A stretch of DNA of 60,905 nucleotides from JAAYEA01 sp012689325 (GCA_036841525.1 DAITVZ010000023.1:1-60905); one strand, 5' to 3'. Shown: positions 16,491 through 24,374, counted from the stretch's first letter. Notes: generated by a model not told the origin, from the letters alone. Made by a program: numbers and translations.

Positions 16491-18389
16491 ATGCCAAAAG
16501 GATACGCTGGGCGCATTCTACACGTGGATCTGACCAACGGCAAGCTCGAGATCGAGCAGCCGAGCGAGGCGTTCTATCGCAAATACATGGGCGGCAGCGC
16601 GATGGGCACCTACTATGCGCTGCGCGACATCCCCAAAGGCGCCGACCCTCTCGGCCCGGAAAACGCGCTGATCCTGACCCTGGGGCCCGTGACGGGCCTG
16701 CCGATCTCGGGGAACAGCCGCGTCACCGCGACGGCGCGCTCCCCGCTGACCGACACTATCGGCGATAGCCAGGCCGGTGGCTTTTGGCCTGCCGAGTGCA
16801 AGGCGGCTGGGTTCGACGGCATCGTCATCAAGGGCAAGTCGCCCAAGCCGGTGTACCTCTGGCTGCATGACGGCGAGGCCGAGCTCCGCGACGCCGCCCA
16901 CCTGTGGGGCAAGGTCACCGGCGAGGCGGAGGCCCAAATCCGCGCCGAGGTGAACGAGCCCAAGGCCGAGGTGTTGCAGATCGGCCCGGCCGGGGAAAAG
17001 CTGGTGCGCTTTGCCTGCCTGATCAACATGTGCACGCGGGCCAATGGCCGCACCGGCATGGGCGCGGTGATGGGCTCCAAGAACTTGAAGGCGGTGGCCG
17101 TGCGCGGGCACCAGCGCCCCGAGGCCGCTGACCCGGACAAACTCCGCGAGCTGGCTCGCTGGGGCGTGGAGAACGTCGAGGTCCGCATGGGGGCGATGCG
17201 CAAGTATGGCACGGCCAATACCGTCGGCGGCAACCAGAGCGCCGGTGGCCTACCTACCCGCAACTTTACCAGCGGCAGCTTTGACGAGTACGAAAAGATC
17301 AGCGGCCCCACCATGCTCAACACGATCCTGAAGGAGCGCGACACCTGTTTCGGTTGCGCTATTCGCTGCAAGCGCGTGGTGGAGATCAAGGACGGCCCCT
17401 TCCAGGTCGACCCGCTCTATGGCGGGCCCGAGTACGAGACGCTGGCCTCCCTGGGCAGCTATTGCGGCGTTTCGGACCTGGCGGCGGTCTCGTTGGGCAA
17501 TCAGATCTGCAACATGTACGGCATGGACACCATCTCGGCCGGGGGCACCGTGGCTTGGGCCATGGAATGCTACGAGAAAGGCGCCCTGACCAAGGCCGAT
17601 ACCGGCGGCATCGACCTGCGTTTCGGCAACGCCGCGGCGATGGTGCAGATGCTGGAATGGATGGGCAAACGCGAGGGCTTTGGCGACCTGCTGGCCGAAG
17701 GCTCGGCCCGCGCCGCGACCGAGATCGGCAAGGGCACGGAGAAGTACCTCGTCACGTGCCACAAGCAAGAGTTCCCCGCGCACATGCCCAGGGTCAAGCG
17801 CACGCTGGGCCTGATCTATGCCGTGAACCCCTTTGGCGCGGATCACATGTCCCACGAGCACGATCCCAACTATGAGGAGAGCTATGAGGGGCACCGCAAC
17901 GGGCTCTCCTCGCTGGGGCTGGCCGATCCGCAGCCGCCGCGCAGCCTGAACGCGGAAAAGGTCCGCTTCGCCCTCACCACGCAATGGGCCTATAGCTGCC
18001 TGGACACGGTGAACGTCTGCGATTTCGTCTGGGGCCCGACCTGGCAGCTTTACAGCATGAATCAACTGGTGGAGCTGATCCGCGCCGCCACCGGCTGGAG
18101 CGTCAGCCTGTACGAGCTGATCAAGCTGGGTGAGCGGCGGCTGAACATGCTGCGCGCTTACAACGCCCGGGAGGGGATCGATCGCAAGGACGATGTGCCG
18201 CCGCAGCGCATCTTTGAGCCACTGGAAGGCGGGCTAAGCGATAGCTGGGCGATGGATCGCGCCGAGCTGGCCCAGGCGTTCGACACGTACTATGAGATGG
18301 CGGGCTGGGATGTGGCCACGGGCACCCCCGGCCGCGCCAAGCTGGCCGAGTTGGGCGTCGAGTGGGTGGCGGACATAGTCGGGCTGTAG
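16491..18389 (+). CDS. Aldehyde ferredoxin oxidoreductase (tungstopterin enzyme)
   Basis: 632 residues, family-typical length. YAGRILHVDLTNGKLE opens the protein; the 4Fe-4S ligands CFGCAIRC are near residues 285-292, with a further Cys near 503 (YSCLDT), and RTGMGAVMGSKNLKA is the pterin-binding region. AORs oxidise aldehydes to acids or, in reverse, reduce acids using ferredoxin electrons at a tungsten (or molybdenum) bis-pterin. No partner subunit lies beside it. AAGGAGGG precedes the ATG. Confidence 0.93.
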   Translation: MPKGYAGRILHVDLTNGKLEIEQPSEAFYRKYMGGSAMGTYYALRDIPKGADPLGPENALILTLGPVTGLPISGNSRVTATARSPLTDTIGDSQAGGFWPAECKAAGFDGIVIKGKSPKPVYLWLHDGEAELRDAAHLWGKVTGEAEAQIRAEVNEPKAEVLQIGPAGEKLVRFACLINMCTRANGRTGMGAVMGSKNLKAVAVRGHQRPEAADPDKLRELARWGVENVEVRMGAMRKYGTANTVGGNQSAGGLPTRNFTSGSFDEYEKISGPTMLNTILKERDTCFGCAIRCKRVVEIKDGPFQVDPLYGGPEYETLASLGSYCGVSDLAAVSLGNQICNMYGMDTISAGGTVAWAMECYEKGALTKADTGGIDLRFGNAAAMVQMLEWMGKREGFGDLLAEGSARAATEIGKGTEKYLVTCHKQEFPAHMPRVKRTLGLIYAVNPFGADHMSHEHDPNYEESYEGHRNGLSSLGLADPQPPRSLNAEKVRFALTTQWAYSCLDTVNVCDFVWGPTWQLYSMNQLVELIRAATGWSVSLYELIKLGERRLNMLRAYNAREGIDRKDDVPPQRIFEPLEGGLSDSWAMDRAELAQAFDTYYEMAGWDVATGTPGRAKLAELGVEWVADIVGL

Positions 18390-18417
18390 GCCGCGCCCGG
18401 CTGAGCGAACCCGTTCG

Positions 18418-18491
18418 GGGCCGACATACGCGCCATCCTATGGCCCGCCATCCTATGGCGCGCCATCCTATGGCGCGTATGCCGGCCCTTT
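18418..18491 (+). terminator. Long terminator hairpin containing three palindromic repeats
   Basis: GGGCCGACATACGCGCCAT (18418-18436) pairs with the stretch ending at 18487 over 19 positions with one mismatch, followed by TTTTT. The interior is three tandem units of GCCATCCTATGGC, each itself a palindrome with a 3-nt centre. Confidence 0.7.
18432..18475 (+). repeat. Three tandem GCCATCCTATGGC palindromic units
   Basis: Three copies spaced 15-16 bp apart, separated by CC or GC. Each unit can fold as GCCAT-CCT-ATGGC. Together they fill the loop of the terminator. Too short and too closely spaced for CRISPR; resembles a REP-like or slippage-expanded palindrome. Confidence 0.75.
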
Positions 18492-18504
18492 TTCGTGCAT
18501 GGCG

Positions 18505-18532
18505 TTGACAGGCGCGCCGTTTCGGCTACAAT
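18505..18532 (+). promoter_or_regulatory. Promoter of the PHP protein
   Basis: TTGACA (18505-18510), 16-bp spacer, TACAAT (18527-18532); leader about 39 nt with GGAGG before the ATG. Confidence 0.8.
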
Positions 18533-18577
18533 CCGCTTGGTCGGCCTGCACAGCCAAGAACCACCTCGGAGGTTACC

Positions 18578-19939
18578 ATGAGCGATAGAACGGCGATCCT
18601 GCGCGAGCAGCTCAACCGCTTTGAGGCGCCAGCGCGCCAGGAAGCGCTGGCCGCACTGGCGAAGGCCTGGCGCACCGGCCAGGTGGCCGTGGCCGCCCCG
18701 CGCGAGGAGGGCAACCTCCATTGCCACAGCTTTTTCTCCTTCAACGGCTATGGCTATTCGCCGTCGGCGCTGGCCTGGCTGGCGCGGGAGCGCGGCTGGC
18801 GCGCCGTGGGCCTCGTCGATTTCGACGTGCTGGATGGCGTGGGCGAGTTCCTGGAGGCCTGCGACCTGGCGGCGGTGCGCGGCGTCGCCGGGCTGGAGAC
18901 CCGCGTCTATGTCCCCGAGTTCGCCACGCGCGAGATCAACTCGCCAGGGGAGCCGGGGATCTTTTACCTGATGGGCATGGGCTTTACCCAGAGCGCGGCT
19001 CCCGCAGGTCGCCCCGCCCAGACGCTGGCGCAAATGCGCCACGCCGCCGAGTCCCGCAACCGCCAGATGATGGCCAAGCTCGCCGCGCACCTGGAGCCTC
19101 TCGCCGCCGACTATGACCACGACGTCTTGCCCCTGACGCCCAAGGGCAACGCCACGGAGCGGCACATGCTGGTGGCCTATGACGAGCTGGCCCGCCGGCG
19201 CTTCCCCGATCAGGCCGACTTGGCGGCCTTTTGGGCGGCCAAGCTGGGGGCGGACCCCGCCAAGGCCGCGGCCCTGGTGGCCGATTCCAACGCCCTGCGC
19301 GACGCCATCCGCTCCAAGCTGATGAAAAAGGGCGGCGTGGGCTATATGGCCCCCACGCCGGAGGCCTTCCCGCGCGTGCCAGAAGTTAACGAGATGATCA
19401 TCGCTTGCGGCGCGATCCCCTGCGCCACCTGGCTGGATGGCCTCAGCGCCGGCGAGCAGAGCGAGGAGGAGCTGCTGACGCTCCTGATGGGCCAGGGTGT
19501 CGGGGTGTTGAACATCATCCCCGACCGCAACTGGAACTTTGCCTCCGCCGCCGAGCAGGAGCTCAAGGTGCGCAAGCTGTACGAGGTGGTGGACCTGGCG
19601 CGGCGACTGGACCTGCCGCTGATCGCCGGGACCGAGATGAACAAGTTTGGGCAAAAGCTGATCGACGATTTCGAGTCGGCGGCGCTGCGCCCGTTGCGCG
19701 AGGTGTTTATGGAGGGGGCCTATTTCCTCTACGGCCACACCCTGTTGCAGCGCGGCGCGGGGCTGGGCTACCAGAGCGCCTGGGCCAAGCGGCACTTGCC
19801 GGGGCGCAAGGAGCGCAACGCCTTTTACATCGCCCTCGGCCGGGCCGTGGAGCCGGGAGCGGAGAGCCTGCTCAAGCTGTGGGCGGTCGGCGGGGAGCTG
19901 GACCCCGACGGGCTGCTGGCCCTGGTGCAGCATGTCTAG
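18578..19939 (+). CDS. PHP-domain metal-dependent phosphoesterase-like protein
   Basis: 453 residues, cytosolic. NLHCHSFFSFNGYGYSP (about residues 46-62) is the first PHP metal motif, followed by GLVDFDVLDGVGEF and a later GTEMNKFGQ. PHP proteins hydrolyse phosphoesters or phosphoanhydrides with two or three metals. It is larger than simple TrpH-type PHP proteins, with an extended insert rich in Ala/Glu helices. Specific substrate unknown. Confidence 0.75.
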   Translation: MSDRTAILREQLNRFEAPARQEALAALAKAWRTGQVAVAAPREEGNLHCHSFFSFNGYGYSPSALAWLARERGWRAVGLVDFDVLDGVGEFLEACDLAAVRGVAGLETRVYVPEFATREINSPGEPGIFYLMGMGFTQSAAPAGRPAQTLAQMRHAAESRNRQMMAKLAAHLEPLAADYDHDVLPLTPKGNATERHMLVAYDELARRRFPDQADLAAFWAAKLGADPAKAAALVADSNALRDAIRSKLMKKGGVGYMAPTPEAFPRVPEVNEMIIACGAIPCATWLDGLSAGEQSEEELLTLLMGQGVGVLNIIPDRNWNFASAAEQELKVRKLYEVVDLARRLDLPLIAGTEMNKFGQKLIDDFESAALRPLREVFMEGAYFLYGHTLLQRGAGLGYQSAWAKRHLPGRKERNAFYIALGRAVEPGAESLLKLWAVGGELDPDGLLALVQHV

Positions 19940-19978
19940 GAAGCGCCGCGGCCGCCTACTCGGCGCCTTCGCGGCGAC

Positions 19979-20006
19979 TTGACAGGGCTGGCGCCTGGGG
20001 TATAAT
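19979..20006 (+). promoter_or_regulatory. Promoter of the permease / mini-thioredoxin cluster
   Basis: TTGACA (19979-19984), 16-bp spacer, TATAAT (20001-20006). A near-consensus strong promoter. Confidence 0.85.
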
Positions 20007-20028
20007 ATATTCGTGTTCAGGAATATAT
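20005..20028 (+). promoter_or_regulatory. Dyad operator overlapping -10, ArsR-family candidate
   Basis: ATATATTC (20005-20012) and GAATATAT (20021-20028) form a perfect 8-bp inverted repeat with an 8-bp centre across the end of the -10 box and the start site. AT-rich dyads of this layout are bound by ArsR/SmtB repressors; one is encoded at the other end of the cluster (23931-24293). Confidence 0.6.
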
Positions 20029-20039
20029 AGGCCTGAAAG

Positions 20040-20066
20040 GCCCTGGTTCGGAACAGGGCTTTTCTT
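20040..20066 (+). terminator. Leader hairpin with U-rich tail before the permease
   Basis: GCCCTG (20040-20045) / CAGGGC (20054-20059), 8-nt loop, then TTTTCTT. It lies between promoter and first gene, so it would attenuate. GGCC at 20030-20033 could pair with GGCC at 20039-20042 as an alternative fold. Confidence 0.6.
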
Positions 20067-20116
20067 GGCCGTCAATACATGCGTTATGTTGCATGCTTTT
20101 AGAAGGGGCGAGGCGT

Positions 20117-21571
20117 ATGGCAAACACGATTCTGTCGCTGCTGCAATCCGGTCTGGGCAATCTGGCCGCGTATTTGGCGGCCCACGTGTTGCTCTGCCTG
20201 TTGCCGGCCTTTTTTGTCGCCGGGGCGTTGACGGCCCTGGTGCCTAAGGAGGCGGTCACGCGCTACCTGGGCCGCAGCGCGCCCAAGGTTATCTCGTATC
20301 CCGCTGCCGCGTTTGGCGGGTTCGTGCTGGCGGTTTGCTCTTGCACCATCATGCCACTCTTTGCGGGCATCTACCGCAAGGGCGCGGGGCTGGGCCCGGC
20401 CATCGCTTTTCTCTTTGTCGGCCCGGCCATCAATATCCTGGCCCTGGCCTATACCGGCGTGGCGTTGGGCATGGATATCGCCGTCGCGCGCATCATCCTC
20501 TCGGCGGTCTTTGGCATCGGCATCGGCCTGATCATGGCAATCATTTTCCGCAAGGACGATGCCGCGCACGAGAGCGAGGCCAGCAATGGCGTCTTTGCGG
20601 CCAGCGCCAAGGTTCCCGTGGGGGTATGGGTCTTTCTGGGGCTGCTCATCGCCCTGCTTATCGCCGGGACGCTGCAGGTGGGGTTGCTGACCAACCATTA
20701 CGCCGAGCTCAACGTGCCCATCGGCGGCACGGACCGCTTCCAGGCAGCGCTGAACCGCCTGGTGCCCTTCGACGCGGCGCGCGGCGAGGAGGGCGTCACG
20801 GTGCAGGGCGCGGTCCTGATCGTGCTGCTGGCGCTCATCGGCGTCTCGGCCTGGTTCGGCCTGAACAAGGTGGACGAGGGGTATAACCGCTGGACCTGGG
20901 TGGCGCTGGCGCTCATCGCCCTGACCCTGGTGCTGGCGGCGGTGCGCATGATCCCGGGGGCCGAAAGCCTGCGCATCCAGCTCACCGGCAAGATGTTCGC
21001 CGTGGTTCTGGCCATGGCGGGAATCTGGCTGGCGGCGCGCCGCTACTTTGACGAGTATCAGCTCCAGGAGTGGCTCTGGGAGACCTGGCGGTTCGTCAAG
21101 CAGATCTTTCCTCTGCTCATCGTCGGCGTCTTTGCCGTCGGCGTGATCCGCGTGTTCATCAAGCCCGAATGGATCGAGGCGCTGGCGGGGAGCAACACGG
21201 TGCTGGCCAACCTGGTGGGCGTGCTCTTTGGCGTGTTCATGTACTTTCCCACGCTGGTGGAGGTGCCCATCGCCAACATGTTCCTGGGCCTGGGCATGCA
21301 CCGCGGCCCGCTGCTGGCTTATCTGATGGCCGATCCGGAGCTCAGCCTGCAGAGCATCCTCATCACCGCTGGCATCATCGGCAGGCTGAAGGCCTGGACC
21401 TATGTGGCCTGGGTGGCGTTGTTCAGCACCCTGGCGGGGCTGCTCTATGGCGCCTGGGTGGACGGGGCGAGCCCCTGGCTGATCCTGCTGGCGCTCGTGG
21501 CCGGGATCGCGATCCTGACCTTGGCGCTCCGCTGGGTCGGCGCGCGCCAGGCGAAGCAATCGGCAACCTAA
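20117..21571 (+). CDS. YraQ/ArsP-family permease (DUF318)
   Basis: 484 residues with about ten hydrophobic segments. Near residue 74 it has CSCTIMPLFAGIYRKGAG and then FLFVGPAINILA, the hallmark of the UPF0718/ArsP permease family; a second half-repeat occurs near the C-terminus (FPTLVEVPIANMFLGLG). ArsP members export trivalent organoarsenicals, and others are suspected in metalloid or thiol handling; the substrate here is not known. The vicinal cysteines could bind a soft metal. Start at 20117 has AGAAGGGGCGAGG upstream. Confidence 0.88.
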   Translation: MANTILSLLQSGLGNLAAYLAAHVLLCLLPAFFVAGALTALVPKEAVTRYLGRSAPKVISYPAAAFGGFVLAVCSCTIMPLFAGIYRKGAGLGPAIAFLFVGPAINILALAYTGVALGMDIAVARIILSAVFGIGIGLIMAIIFRKDDAAHESEASNGVFAASAKVPVGVWVFLGLLIALLIAGTLQVGLLTNHYAELNVPIGGTDRFQAALNRLVPFDAARGEEGVTVQGAVLIVLLALIGVSAWFGLNKVDEGYNRWTWVALALIALTLVLAAVRMIPGAESLRIQLTGKMFAVVLAMAGIWLAARRYFDEYQLQEWLWETWRFVKQIFPLLIVGVFAVGVIRVFIKPEWIEALAGSNTVLANLVGVLFGVFMYFPTLVEVPIANMFLGLGMHRGPLLAYLMADPELSLQSILITAGIIGRLKAWTYVAWVALFSTLAGLLYGAWVDGASPWLILLALVAGIAILTLALRWVGARQAKQSAT

Positions 21572-21594
21572 TCACCCATCAGGAGGAGATATTC

Positions 21595-21831
21595 ATGGAG
21601 ATCAAGGTATTGGGCATGGGCTGCCCCAAGTGCAAGCGGCTGGAAGAAGTGACGCGTGAGGCGGTAAAGGAAGCGGGCGTGGAGGCCCATATCGTCCACG
21701 TAACCGACATGGCGGGGATCATGGCGTACCCGATCATGAGCACGCCCGGGCTGGTGATCGACGAGGAGCTCAAGTGCTCTGGTCGCCTGCCGCGCAAGGA
21801 AGAGATCGTCGCCTGGGTCAAGGGGGCCTGA
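21595..21831 (+). CDS. Thioredoxin-fold 'redox-active disulfide protein 2' type
   Basis: 78 residues. MEIKVLGMGCPKCKRLEE gives a CPKC redox motif near the N-terminus, and IMSTPGLVIDEEL carries the cis-Pro region. The family (TIGR00412-like) is small, cytoplasmic, and often next to ArsR regulators and YraQ permeases. AGGAGGAG lies 8 nt upstream. It starts 23 bp after the permease stop. Confidence 0.88.
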   Translation: MEIKVLGMGCPKCKRLEEVTREAVKEAGVEAHIVHVTDMAGIMAYPIMSTPGLVIDEELKCSGRLPRKEEIVAWVKGA

Positions 21832-21832
21832 G

Positions 21833-22090
21833 ATGATCACCATCACGGTCTTTGGCACGACGCCGCCCTGCGCCAAGTGCAAGCGCGCTGAGCAGGAGGC
21901 GCTCAAGGCCGCGGCGCGGTTCCCTGGACAGGTGGAGGTGCGCAAGCTGGACGCCTTGGGGCCGGAAGCGCAGGCCTATGGCTTGATGGTCACGCCGACC
22001 ATCGTCCTGGATGGTCGCGTTATCGGCACCGGCCGGGTGCTCCCGGCCGACCAACTGGCCGCCGAGATACAACGAGCGTTGGGGAGGTAA
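21833..22090 (+). CDS. Second mini-thioredoxin, CAKC motif
   Basis: 85 residues. TVFGTTPPCAKCKRAEQEA has the redox pair, and GLMVTPTIVLDGRVIGTG the cis-Pro strand and turn. It begins one base after the stop of the preceding gene, so it is tightly coupled. Likely a thiol-disulfide exchange protein acting with its neighbours. Confidence 0.8.
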   Translation: MITITVFGTTPPCAKCKRAEQEALKAAARFPGQVEVRKLDALGPEAQAYGLMVTPTIVLDGRVIGTGRVLPADQLAAEIQRALGR

Positions 22091-22094
22091 GGAT

Positions 22095-22367
22095 ATGGTC
22101 AGGCTGGAGGTTTTCAGCGGCGATCCGCCGTGCCCCGGTTGCGTGGCGATCATCGAGCTCGCCAAGCGGGTCAAGGCCAAATACGGCGACGACGAGCTGC
22201 AACTGGTGATCTACACCGGACAGGAAGGCATGCCCAAGTTCGAAGAGTACGGGCTGTTTTGCGTGCCGGCGGCGGTGGTCAACGGCAATATCCGCATCGA
22301 GGGCATGTGCCCCAGCGAGGCCACGCTCAACAATGCGCTGCGGGAGGGCGGGCTATGTCTCAAGTAA
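22095..22367 (+). CDS. Third mini-thioredoxin, CPGC motif
   Basis: 90 residues. FSGDPPCPGCVAIIEL near the N-terminus has the CPGC pair; the middle (ELQLVIYTGQEGMPKFEEYG) resembles the next protein and differs from the first two. Additional cysteines at FCVPAAV, EGMCPSE and the C-terminal GLCLK. Preceded by GGGGAGGTAAGG. Its last 13 bases overlap the next gene. Confidence 0.78.
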   Translation: MVRLEVFSGDPPCPGCVAIIELAKRVKAKYGDDELQLVIYTGQEGMPKFEEYGLFCVPAAVVNGNIRIEGMCPSEATLNNALREGGLCLK

Positions 22368-22618
22368 CCATCGAGGCGTTTGTGTCGGTGCCGCCCTGCT
22401 CCGGCGGCGTGGCGGTCAAGCGCCTGCTCAAGCGGGTGGAACAGGATTTCGGCGACAAGGTCGAGATCATCATCTATACCGGCCGCCACGACAAGATGGC
22501 CGAATATCACATCAACAACGCGCCCGCCCTGGTGGTCGGCGACCTGGTCAAGTTTGTGGGCCTGGCTCCCAGCTATGAGAGCCTGGTGGGCGCGCTGGGC
22601 GAGGCGGGGCTGGAGTAG
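22355..22618 (+). CDS. Fourth mini-thioredoxin, degenerate CSGG motif
   Basis: 87 residues. FVSVPPCSGGVAVKRLL aligns with the CPGC region of the preceding protein but keeps only the first cysteine, and no other cysteine is present. VEIIIYTGRHDKMAEYHINNAPALVVGD shows the same fold and cis-Pro-like region. It may bind or sense rather than exchange disulfides, or form a mixed disulfide with a partner. The start overlaps the upstream gene by 13 bases. Confidence 0.75.
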   Translation: MSQVTIEAFVSVPPCSGGVAVKRLLKRVEQDFGDKVEIIIYTGRHDKMAEYHINNAPALVVGDLVKFVGLAPSYESLVGALGEAGLE

Positions 22619-22687
22619 ATCGGCGCGCCAGCGGACGCGAGTTTGGCTTTCTGGCAGGGCGTTGGTCACGACGCGGGCTCGGGGCCG

Positions 22688-23215
22688 ATGAAAGACGAAG
22701 AGCTGTTGCATGGTTCTGCCATCGTGCGCATCCAGGACTGCATCGCCGACCCGGAAAAGAACCGGGTGATCGCCGAGCTATCCGACGACGTCTCGGCTGT
22801 ATTCCCCTATCTCAATGCCGTGGCGCCCAATCTGACGTATAATCCGGGCGCGCACTCGGTGACCATCAAGCGGGGGACCCGGCTCCTCACTTTTTATCCT
22901 CACCTAGCCATCATGGCCAAAGTGGATGGGCGCGAGGACGCCGAGGCCCAACTGCGGTGGTTCCAAGACCTGGTCAACGATGTCTGGCAGCGACGGGCCG
23001 AGATCACCCCCTGCCACGAGCCGCGCAAGGTGCTGGGCTGGCTGGACGCTTATCTCCTGCTGCCCAAGCTCAACTGCAGGGAGTGCGGGCTGCCCACTTG
23101 CGTGGCCTTTGCCTTTGGGCTGCTGACGCAGGAACGCCGCCTCGAGGAGTGCCCGCGCCTCGCGGAGGCCCCATACTCCGAGGGTGGCCAGCGGTTGCGC
23201 GAGCTGCTGACCTGA
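22688..23215 (+). CDS. Fe-S cluster domain protein (PF04060-like)
   Basis: 175 residues. The C-terminal part has LPKLNCRECGLPTCVAFAFG and a later Cys in LEECPRL, the CX2CX4CX16C pattern of the 4Fe-4S domain found in corrinoid Fe-S proteins and RnfB. The N-terminal about 110 residues (SVTIKRGTRLLTFYP, IMAKVDGREDAE) are not recognised. It may pass electrons to or from the thioredoxin-like neighbours. The start at 22688 lacks a clear ribosome site; a TTG at 22643 is an alternative. Confidence 0.75.
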   Translation: MKDEELLHGSAIVRIQDCIADPEKNRVIAELSDDVSAVFPYLNAVAPNLTYNPGAHSVTIKRGTRLLTFYPHLAIMAKVDGREDAEAQLRWFQDLVNDVWQRRAEITPCHEPRKVLGWLDAYLLLPKLNCRECGLPTCVAFAFGLLTQERRLEECPRLAEAPYSEGGQRLRELLT

Positions 23216-23286
23216 ACGCCAGGGCCAGCGCCACGAAGCGCCATTACCAGGCGCCCTTTGCGCCGCGAGAAGGTGAGCAACGCATC

Positions 23287-23553
23287 ATGCATCCGCAAGA
23301 CCTGGAACGCATCATCGCTGCGCTGTCAACTGAGCGCCTGCGGGCGGCGATCCTGGCGCTCGCGCAGCGCCCTGAGGCCGCTGGCCGCGATGCGGTGGGG
23401 GTGGCGGCCATCGCCAATCGGCTGGCCGCCGAGCTGGCCCAAGATCGCGAAAGGGCCACCTGGCCCTGGGAGCAGTACCTGCGCTTTAGCCAGGCCCTGC
23501 GCCGCGCCCTGGCCGGCGCCCCCGGCATGCGTTACGTCGAAGCGGAGCCCTGA
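23287..23553 (+). CDS. Small hypothetical protein, cluster member
   Basis: 88 residues, predicted helical, soluble, no cysteines. Not recognised. Its layout (helix with ERLRAAILAL, a second helix VAAIANRLAAELA, and an aromatic end GMRYVEAEP) parallels the next gene, suggesting an old duplication. A GAGAAGGTGAG site precedes the ATG. Confidence 0.6.
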   Translation: MHPQDLERIIAALSTERLRAAILALAQRPEAAGRDAVGVAAIANRLAAELAQDRERATWPWEQYLRFSQALRRALAGAPGMRYVEAEP

Positions 23554-23590
23554 TGAGGGGGCGACTATGTCCTCCTGGAAGGAGGCGCTG

Positions 23591-23839
23591 ATGAACAAGG
23601 CTGAGCTGGTCGCAGCCAAAGTGACGCCAGAGCGGGTGGCCCGCCTGGTGTACGCGCTGGAGCCGCAGCAACACCCCGCGAACCGGGGCTCGGTCTCGAT
23701 CGGACAACTGATCGACGCGCTCTTGGCCCAGGAGGGGTATGCGGCCGAGGAGCGCGCCCCCTTCGAGGTGGCACTCACGCAGGCTATCGTGCAGGCGGCG
23801 AAAGACATCCCGGGCTTTGAGTTCGTCGACGGCGGCTGA
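23591..23839 (+). CDS. Small hypothetical protein, paralogue of the preceding one
   Basis: 82 residues, helical, cysteine-free. ERVARLVYAL, SIGQLIDALLAQEG and the end GFEFVDGG match the arrangement of the gene before it. AAGGAGG lies 9 nt before this ATG, which decides against the ATG at 23567. It is the last gene before the shared terminator. Confidence 0.6.
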   Translation: MNKAELVAAKVTPERVARLVYALEPQQHPANRGSVSIGQLIDALLAQEGYAAEERAPFEVALTQAIVQAAKDIPGFEFVDGG

Positions 23840-23895
23840 TGAGCGCCGGACACTATCCTGCTGGTAGCAGGATCATAGCAGGTGGCAAGAAGAGA

Positions 23896-23927
23896 CCCTC
23901 CGAGACCCAGACGGTCTCGGAGGGTTT
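23896..23927. terminator. Bidirectional terminator between the cluster and arsR-like gene
   Basis: Perfect 12-bp stem CCCTCCGAGACC (23896-23907) / GGTCTCGGAGGG (23913-23924), 5-nt loop, TTT on the plus side and a TCTCTTCTT pyrimidine run on the minus side. Confidence 0.88.
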
Positions 23928-23930
23928 GGC

Positions 23931-24293
23931 TTACTTGGCTTTCCGGCTGGCCAGGGCGGCATCGAGCATCCCCAGCACATGCTCATCTTCGAGCGAGTAA
24001 TACACCTTGCGGCCGTCCTTGCGGAACCTGACCAGCCCGGCGTCGCGCAGGGTGGCCAGTTGGTGCGAGACGGCCGATTGGGTCATGGCCACCACGCTGG
24101 CCAGGTCATAGACCGAGATCTCGCCCGGGCCCAGCGCGGAGAGGATGCGGATGCGGCTGGCGTCGGACATCCCCCTGAAGGCGTCTGACAGGCGCGTGGC
24201 GGTCAGGCCTTCGACCATCCGGGCCTGCGCGGCCCGGACCTTGGCGTCGTCCAGATGGTTCTCGTCGCATACGTCGCTCAGTCTCTTGGGCAT
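23931..24293 (-). CDS. ArsR/SmtB-family transcriptional repressor
   Basis: 120 residues with a winged helix: SDASRIRILSAL, then the recognition helix MTQSAVSHQLATLRDAGLV and the wing RKDGRKVYYSL. The arsenic/cadmium motif ELCVCD in helix 3 is replaced by EISVYD (no cysteine), while DEH at the C-terminal helix could contribute to a zinc-type alpha5 site. A Cys near residue 7 (SDVCDENHLD) recalls CadC-like N-termini. It probably controls itself and the convergent permease cluster. The start is set by the AAGGAG just upstream on the minus strand. Confidence 0.9.
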   Translation of the reverse strand: MPKRLSDVCDENHLDDAKVRAAQARMVEGLTATRLSDAFRGMSDASRIRILSALGPGEISVYDLASVVAMTQSAVSHQLATLRDAGLVRFRKDGRKVYYSLEDEHVLGMLDAALASRKAK

Positions 24294-24374
24294 ATCTCGA
24301 CTCCTTTCCGCGCTCGCAGGGCGCAGGGGCAGCACTCCTGCGCGCAGGGTGTGGGCTAATCCAGGGATAAGCTC

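Noticed and set aside
18421..18480. CRISPR array
   Set aside because: Only three 13-bp palindromes with 2-bp spacers; no true spacers and no cas genes.
22355..22618. Selenocysteine codon restoring the lost cysteine of the fourth mini-thioredoxin
   Set aside because: The position reads GGC (Gly), not TGA, so selenocysteine insertion cannot explain it.
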